Origin: CBDVBD01 sp965372135
GTDB taxonomy: Bacteria; Electryoneota; RPQS01; CBDVBD01
Direction: 5' to 3'
DNA: 9,149 nt
Assembly (NCBI GenBank): GCA_965372135.1
Contig: CBDVBD010000135.1
Coordinates: 1-9,149 of the forward strand
In this document: in pieces, positions 4,714 through 9,149 of the stretch
Numbering within the stretch: the first letter of the stretch is position 1
Layout of the letters: each line of letters opens with the position of its first letter
Translations under genes and position numbers: made by a program
Notes under the pieces: generated by a model
Database searches by the model: none
What the model was told of the DNA's origin: nothing
What the model saw: only the letters and a program-made list of their open reading frames with translations

Positions 4714-7380
4714 ATGAATAATCGCTGTGCAGTAATAGTGCGATGGGTGGTGGTAATTTCCATACTCACCGGTTTGTGGTCGGCTACGTATGCCACACGC
4801 TACTGGACGTCGTACGATTATCAGAAGTCCCAGCAAGCCGTATTCGGTTTACCGCAAATTACCCAAGCACCGCCGTTAGAGTATCCGGTTTTAGATTCCT
4901 ACTCCTATATGTTTGAGTATTTTCAGATCTGCCATTTCCTGAGTTTGTGGCAGGTTGCAGACTCTTTAGACCCCAACTATGGTGGGATGATCGAAGGGGA
5001 GACCGGGGAGGTGGCGAACATCGTCCAGACCGACAACACGCAGGAAGCGATCCGGGTGTGGTGCCAGTATGGGGAAATGACGGGTGATTTGGAAACTTAC
5101 CGGGATAATATAGATGCGGCGTGGGTTTACACTATGAATTTCCCGGCGTACAGCGAAGAGGGTAATACCGACTACTACCGGCTTCACAACTGCGGGTGGG
5201 CGTTGATTGCGCAGATGATGTATTTGGATGTGTATGGCGATCCTACGTATGTTACCTATGCCGATTCCTGCGCACGATATATGCAGACCCACCGGTTGAA
5301 TTTCAATTACCCGGATCCATTTTACCAGCGGCTGCATCCGTTGGTGACCGGTTGGGCGGCGGGGAGTTTGTACCAATATGGGTTGTACACCGGCGAGCAA
5401 TCGTATGTGGATAGTGCGTTGTCGATGGCGGATCGGGTGATCGAATGGGTGGAGACGGACCCGTCGCGGCTAAATACCACCGAAGTGTGGGCGATGTCTG
5501 CCGGGACTGCCATGTGGGGAATTTGCGCCAGCCGGTTTCTGGAGGAGCCGACTTATGGGCAGACCTGGTTGAGCACCTATGCCAGCTACTTGGATACCTG
5601 GCAGCCCACCGGGCAGTGGAATAATTCCTGGAATGTATGGTACGCACACGCTTATCATTTTATGTACGATGTGACCGGTGGTCAGGAATTCTTCGATCAG
5701 GCGGTGTCCAATGTGGATATGTTGTTGGCGATGGATACCGATAATGACGGCGGGATCATGGCGACATCCACAGACCCCGACACCGTCGATCAGACTTGGG
5801 TGTCGTGTTATTTGGACTGGATGGGGATTTCCTATATATTGGATGAGCTTGAGGATCGTGACGCAGGAATTATTGCGATAATTACGCCGGTGGATACGCT
5901 GCCGTTGATGGTAGGTGATACCGTTGATGTAACGGTGGTGGCTGGGAATTTGGGGTTGGACGATTTGGGGACGGTGCCGGTGAGTATCACTGGTGGATTT
6001 TCTGCCTCCGCTAATGCGCAGTTGCCGCAGGGTGGGGTGGACACGGTGGTATTTTCGCCACCTTGGATTCTGCAGTCCCATGGGGAAATCGAATTAACAG
6101 CATATACCAATTTGTCCGGTGACGAGAATCCGTCCAACGACAGTCTGACTATCACGGTGCAAGTGTTGACCCAGAGCGCAATTGCCGGCAGGGTGTACGA
6201 TGTGCATACCTCGGAAGGTATCGGAGCGACACTGATGTTTTATCATCACCTGTATCCCCCGGAGGAGCCGTACGATTCCACTACTTCCGATCCGGTGACC
6301 GGCAATTATCAAGCGGCGATTCCGATTGGGGAATACCGGGTGGTGGTGGTTCCGGAATATCCTTATACCCCCAGGGAATGGAGTGGGATTCAAGTGGTGG
6401 CGGGTGATACTACCATCTTCGATGTGTTGATGGCTCCGGCGCCGCTGATTTTAGTGGATGACGATGACGGTGGTCATTACGAGGATTGGTTTATCGAACC
6501 GTTGGAGCAGTTGGGCTATGATACGTACTACTGGGACGTATCGGAACGCGATAACCCGGGGGCAGCGCTTTTGGAATTTCGGGATGCGGTTTGGTTTACC
6601 GGCAATGCGTCCAGTCAGGCATTGTCCCCGGAAGAGATTTCATCGATGGAGGATTACCTTGATGCCGGAGGGAACCTGTTAATCACCGGTCAAGACATTG
6701 AGTCATCGTTGGAAGGAACTACGTTTGCCAGTGATTATTTGCACGCTCAGATTGGAACGCATTCAGTTATCCAGCGAATTTTGGATGGAGTTGCAGGGGA
6801 TCCGGTATCCGGTGGAATGTCGTTGATGATTGTCGGTGCCGGGGGAGCTCAAAATCAATCATCGCCTGGGGTGGTGACGGCAATATCCGGCGGAGTGGAA
6901 ATATTCCATTATAATTCCATACCGCCGACTTCGGGCGCAGTGCGTTATGACGGTGGTTCTTATAAGACTATTGTGATGACCTTCGGTGTGGAAGGGGTGT
7001 CTGCGTTGGGGGGTACCAATTCACGGCAGGAGCTGATGGAAAGCGTCTTGGTGTGGTTCGATCCGGTAATTACCGTACCGAAACCGGTTATATCGATTCC
7101 GCTTACCTTTGGTTTGAGGCAGAATTATCCCAACCCGTTTAACGCCGCTACCCGGATATCATTCGAACTGCCGGTGCAATCGAAGGTTGCGCTTACGATC
7201 TTTAATGTGTTGGGCGAGAGGGTGAGGACATTAGTTAATAATAGCCTGGAATCGGGCTCGCATTCAGTGATTTGGGATGGAAAAGATGCCACGGGTACCG
7301 TGTGTGCCAGTGGGGTATATTTATATAGATTGCAAGTTGGCGAGTTATCCGACACCAAGAAATTGGTGGTTCTGCGTTAA
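4714..7380 (+). CDS. Secreted multidomain protein with type IX-like C-terminal sorting domain
   Basis: An 888-residue exported protein of unknown activity. Residues 1-27 form a signal peptide: charged start MNNRCAVIVR, hydrophobic core, likely cleavage after ATYA. About 50-380 is rich in Trp and Tyr with alternating helical repeats, like the alpha/alpha toroid of six-hairpin glycosidases, and contains DTDNDGG near 340; the fold and any sugar substrate are inferred. About 383-484 looks like a CARDB-type beta domain (VGDTVDVTVVAGNLG...DENPSNDSLTITV). About 485-575 resembles a carboxypeptidase regulatory-like domain (AGRVYDV...GEYRVVVVPE). About 576-783 opens LILVDDDDGGHYED and has a YLDAGGNLLITGQDI stretch, like glutamine amidotransferase-like domains of secreted FCB proteins, without a clear catalytic Cys triad. 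About 799-888 is the sorting domain, with NYPNPFN at 804-810 and a FlgD-like SGVYLYRL end. It starts 46 bases after the synthetase. Confidence 0.85.
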   Translation: MNNRCAVIVRWVVVISILTGLWSATYATRYWTSYDYQKSQQAVFGLPQITQAPPLEYPVLDSYSYMFEYFQICHFLSLWQVADSLDPNYGGMIEGETGEVANIVQTDNTQEAIRVWCQYGEMTGDLETYRDNIDAAWVYTMNFPAYSEEGNTDYYRLHNCGWALIAQMMYLDVYGDPTYVTYADSCARYMQTHRLNFNYPDPFYQRLHPLVTGWAAGSLYQYGLYTGEQSYVDSALSMADRVIEWVETDPSRLNTTEVWAMSAGTAMWGICASRFLEEPTYGQTWLSTYASYLDTWQPTGQWNNSWNVWYAHAYHFMYDVTGGQEFFDQAVSNVDMLLAMDTDNDGGIMATSTDPDTVDQTWVSCYLDWMGISYILDELEDRDAGIIAIITPVDTLPLMVGDTVDVTVVAGNLGLDDLGTVPVSITGGFSASANAQLPQGGVDTVVFSPPWILQSHGEIELTAYTNLSGDENPSNDSLTITVQVLTQSAIAGRVYDVHTSEGIGATLMFYHHLYPPEEPYDSTTSDPVTGNYQAAIPIGEYRVVVVPEYPYTPREWSGIQVVAGDTTIFDVLMAPAPLILVDDDDGGHYEDWFIEPLEQLGYDTYYWDVSERDNPGAALLEFRDAVWFTGNASSQALSPEEISSMEDYLDAGGNLLITGQDIESSLEGTTFASDYLHAQIGTHSVIQRILDGVAGDPVSGGMSLMIVGAGGAQNQSSPGVVTAISGGVEIFHYNSIPPTSGAVRYDGGSYKTIVMTFGVEGVSALGGTNSRQELMESVLVWFDPVITVPKPVISIPLTFGLRQNYPNPFNAATRISFELPVQSKVALTIFNVLGERVRTLVNNSLESGSHSVIWDGKDATGTVCASGVYLYRLQVGELSDTKKLVVLR

Positions 7381-7401
7381 TCAGATTTGGGGCGACGTAC
7401 T

Positions 7402-8748
7402 ATGTCGTTATTCCGGTTTTCATATGGTAATCCCAGGGAAGTGCTGGGATGGTCGTTCTATGATATAGCCAACTCCGCCTTTGCCACTGCCATTTTAGCA
7501 GTTATCTTCAACAAGTACTACGCCGGAGTAGTGGCAGGAGGCATTGAGGGCATTGTTGTTAATTTATTTGGCAAGAACATTCAGGTCCCGGGAGCGTCTG
7601 TCTTTACTTTCACCGTGGCGATCGCTATGATCGTCGTGGCGGTATCGTCACCACTGTTGGGTGCGATTGCCGATTATTCCGGATTGAAGAAGCGCTACCT
7701 ATTGGTGTATTGCTTGATCGGCGTTGTATTCACCTCACTGTTAGCCACTGTGGGACCGGGGGATGTAGTGTGGGGCGGGTTGCTGTTCGTGATTGCGTTA
7801 GTGGGATTTGCCGGGGGCAATGTATTTTACAATGCGTTTCTGCCGGAAATCGCCGCCAGGGAAGATTTGGGAAAGGTATCCGGTATCGGGTGGGCGTTGG
7901 GATATCTCGGCGGCGGGCTATGCCTGTTAGTCTGTTTGTGCATGCTGCAATTCCCGCATGTGCTGGGGCTTCGGGAACCTACTCCGGTTACCGCAGTATT
8001 TCCAGTAGTGGGATTATGGTGGCTGGTGTTTTCCATTCCCATGTTTTTGTGGGTTCGGGAACGGGCAACCCGGCAGAAGAAACCGGCAGGGGAATCCTAT
8101 TTCGATATCGGTAAACAGCGATTAATCCGCACACTGAAGGATATCCGCCGTTTCCGGGAATTATGGAAATTCCTGTTGGCGTTTTTCCTGTTCAATGACG
8201 GCATCGAAATGGTCATCATCATGGCTGCCATCTTCGGGGACCAGGTGTTACACATGGATTCCGGGCAGTTAATCGTCTTTTTCTTAGTGGTGCAGGGCAT
8301 CGCCTTCTTCGGCGCTATAGGGTTTGGGTGGCTGGTGGATTGGATCGGCAATAAGAAAACATTAATGATTACGCTGGTGGTCTGGACCGGAATCGTGTTG
8401 TGGGCGTATTTCATCGGCTGGTTTACCGATCCGGTTACCGAATTTTACCTGCTGGGTGTTGTGGTGGGATTGGTACTGGGAGGCAGTCAATCCGCGGCAA
8501 GGTCCATGCAAGCATCATTCATCCCGGTGCAGAACGCCGCGGAATTCTTCAGTTTCTTTGCGATTTCCGGCAAGTTCGCCAGTGTGATAGGACCGATACT
8601 GTTCGGGTTAGTCACCTTGATTACCGGCAGCCTGCGCACCGGCATCTTGATGCTGGTGGTGTTCTTCGTTGCCGGGATGGGCATCTTGATTACCGTCAAT
8701 GAATCTAAGGGACAACAGGAAGCACAGGTACCGATTGACACCACTTAG
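7402..8748 (+). CDS. Major facilitator transporter, UMF1/Atg22-like
   Basis: A 448-residue inner-membrane transporter with about 12 hydrophobic segments. The near-N-terminal GWSFYDIANSAFAT (residues 16-29) is the hallmark of the UMF1 (Atg22-like) branch of the major facilitator superfamily. Facilitator loop motifs appear twice, as GAIADYSGLKKR (87-98) and GWLVDWIGNKKT (309-320), one in each half. GGSQSAARS (360-368) and FFAISGKFASVIGP (385-398) are also typical. The charged loop at about 218-255 would be the central cytoplasmic loop. Yeast Atg22 exports amino acids from the vacuole, but bacterial substrates are mostly unknown; placement after two glutamine synthetases makes an amino acid substrate tempting but unproven. 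ATG 7402 is preferred over TTG 7387, although the GGGG at 7389-7392 is a weak ribosome binding site with 9-base spacing. It begins 21 bases after the secreted protein. Confidence 0.9.
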   Translation: MSLFRFSYGNPREVLGWSFYDIANSAFATAILAVIFNKYYAGVVAGGIEGIVVNLFGKNIQVPGASVFTFTVAIAMIVVAVSSPLLGAIADYSGLKKRYLLVYCLIGVVFTSLLATVGPGDVVWGGLLFVIALVGFAGGNVFYNAFLPEIAAREDLGKVSGIGWALGYLGGGLCLLVCLCMLQFPHVLGLREPTPVTAVFPVVGLWWLVFSIPMFLWVRERATRQKKPAGESYFDIGKQRLIRTLKDIRRFRELWKFLLAFFLFNDGIEMVIIMAAIFGDQVLHMDSGQLIVFFLVVQGIAFFGAIGFGWLVDWIGNKKTLMITLVVWTGIVLWAYFIGWFTDPVTEFYLLGVVVGLVLGGSQSAARSMQASFIPVQNAAEFFSFFAISGKFASVIGPILFGLVTLITGSLRTGILMLVVFFVAGMGILITVNESKGQQEAQVPIDTT

Positions 8749-8771
8749 AAAATCGAATTATTCACAATATT

Positions 8772-8775
8772 AGGA
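8772..8775 (+). promoter_or_regulatory. Ribosome binding site AGGA for the response regulator
   Basis: AGGA lies 7 bases before ATG 8783 in the 34-base gap after the transporter. It supports this start. No promoter or terminator is evident in the gap. Confidence 0.65.
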
Positions 8776-8782
8776 CATCATC

Positions 8783-9149
8783 ATGGACAAAAAAGCTTCA
8801 GAAATCAAAAGCCGGTTGTTGGTTGTGGACGATGAGGAGGATATCCGGAGTTTCCTGGTGGAATACTTTACGGAAAAGGATTTCGATGCGCACAGCGCTG
8901 CATCGGGAGCCGAAGCGCTCAAACTTCTCAAAGTTCTCAGACCCCACCTGATCTTATTGGATGTCAAGATGCCCGGCATGAGTGGTTTGGAAACGCTGGA
9001 GGAGATCCGGAAATTGGACCGTGAAGTGGGGGTGATTATGGTCACCGGTCTTCAGGATCAAAAGGTAGGCAGGGAAGCTCTGAAATTGGGGGCGTCTGAT
9101 TTCATCACCAAACCGATTGATCTGCCGTACTTGGAAACCAGCGTGTTGG
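8783..9149 (+). CDS. Response regulator, receiver domain (cut by window edge)
   Basis: The first 122 residues are visible and no stop is reached. They make up a complete receiver domain of a two-component system: acidic pair D16-D17 in LLVVDDEED, phospho-acceptor D60 in LILLDVKMPGMSG, T88 in MVTG and K110 in FITKPID. All five key positions are standard, so phosphorylation by a partner histidine kinase is expected. The output domain lies beyond the edge, so whether it binds DNA, acts as an NtrC-type activator or is a lone receiver cannot be said. It follows the transporter by 34 bases with its own ribosome binding site. A link to nitrogen control is possible from the upstream glutamine synthetases but rests on proximity alone. 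Confidence 0.93.
   Translation, partial: MDKKASEIKSRLLVVDDEEDIRSFLVEYFTEKDFDAHSAASGAEALKLLKVLRPHLILLDVKMPGMSGLETLEEIRKLDREVGVIMVTGLQDQKVGREALKLGASDFITKPIDLPYLETSVL

Noticed and set aside
5470..6081. 203-residue open frame on the - strand
   Set aside because: It is antisense to the secreted protein, whose reading frame has a signal peptide, recognisable domains and a sorting tag; the antisense peptide has no recognisable features.

Overview
The window reads as a chromosomal piece from an uncultured or poorly known Gram-negative bacterium, probably in or near the Bacteroidetes/FCB group (candidates include KSB1, Zixibacteria, Marinimicrobia, Calditrichaeota). The main clue is the large secreted protein at 4714-7380. 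It ends in a type IX secretion-like C-terminal sorting domain with the NYPNPFN motif. The placement is an inference from one domain type and from general protein character; there is no rRNA or other phylogenetic marker to test it.

Layout. Positions 1-375 are non-coding and built almost entirely of short palindromic elements. Positions 376-1503 encode a DUF362-family protein. Positions 1504-1888 are a second non-coding stretch with related palindromes, an AT-rich repeat, a 64-nt direct repeat in two copies and a G-quadruplex motif; it runs to within about 28 bases of the next start codon. From 1889 to the right edge, five genes lie on the + strand with gaps of only 21-46 bases and no visible terminator between them: a class I-beta-like glutamine synthetase, a class I-alpha-like glutamine synthetase, a multidomain secreted protein, a UMF1/Atg22-like major facilitator transporter and a response regulator cut by the window edge. 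Most of the five have a usable Shine-Dalgarno sequence.

How the genes may work together. The tandem glutamine synthetases would make glutamine from glutamate, ammonia and ATP. They belong to two subtypes expected to be controlled differently. The beta-like copy has the beta insertion but carries Phe where the adenylylated Tyr normally sits; the alpha-like copy keeps the Arg linked to glutamine feedback in Bacillus. The three downstream genes have no obvious biochemical link to glutamine synthesis, so co-transcription is suggested by spacing only.

I see no rRNA, tRNA, CRISPR array, transposase or phage gene. No clearly new multi-gene system is evident. The best leads are the unusual paired glutamine synthetases and the palindrome-rich intergenic regions, the second of which supplies the leader of the synthetase cluster.
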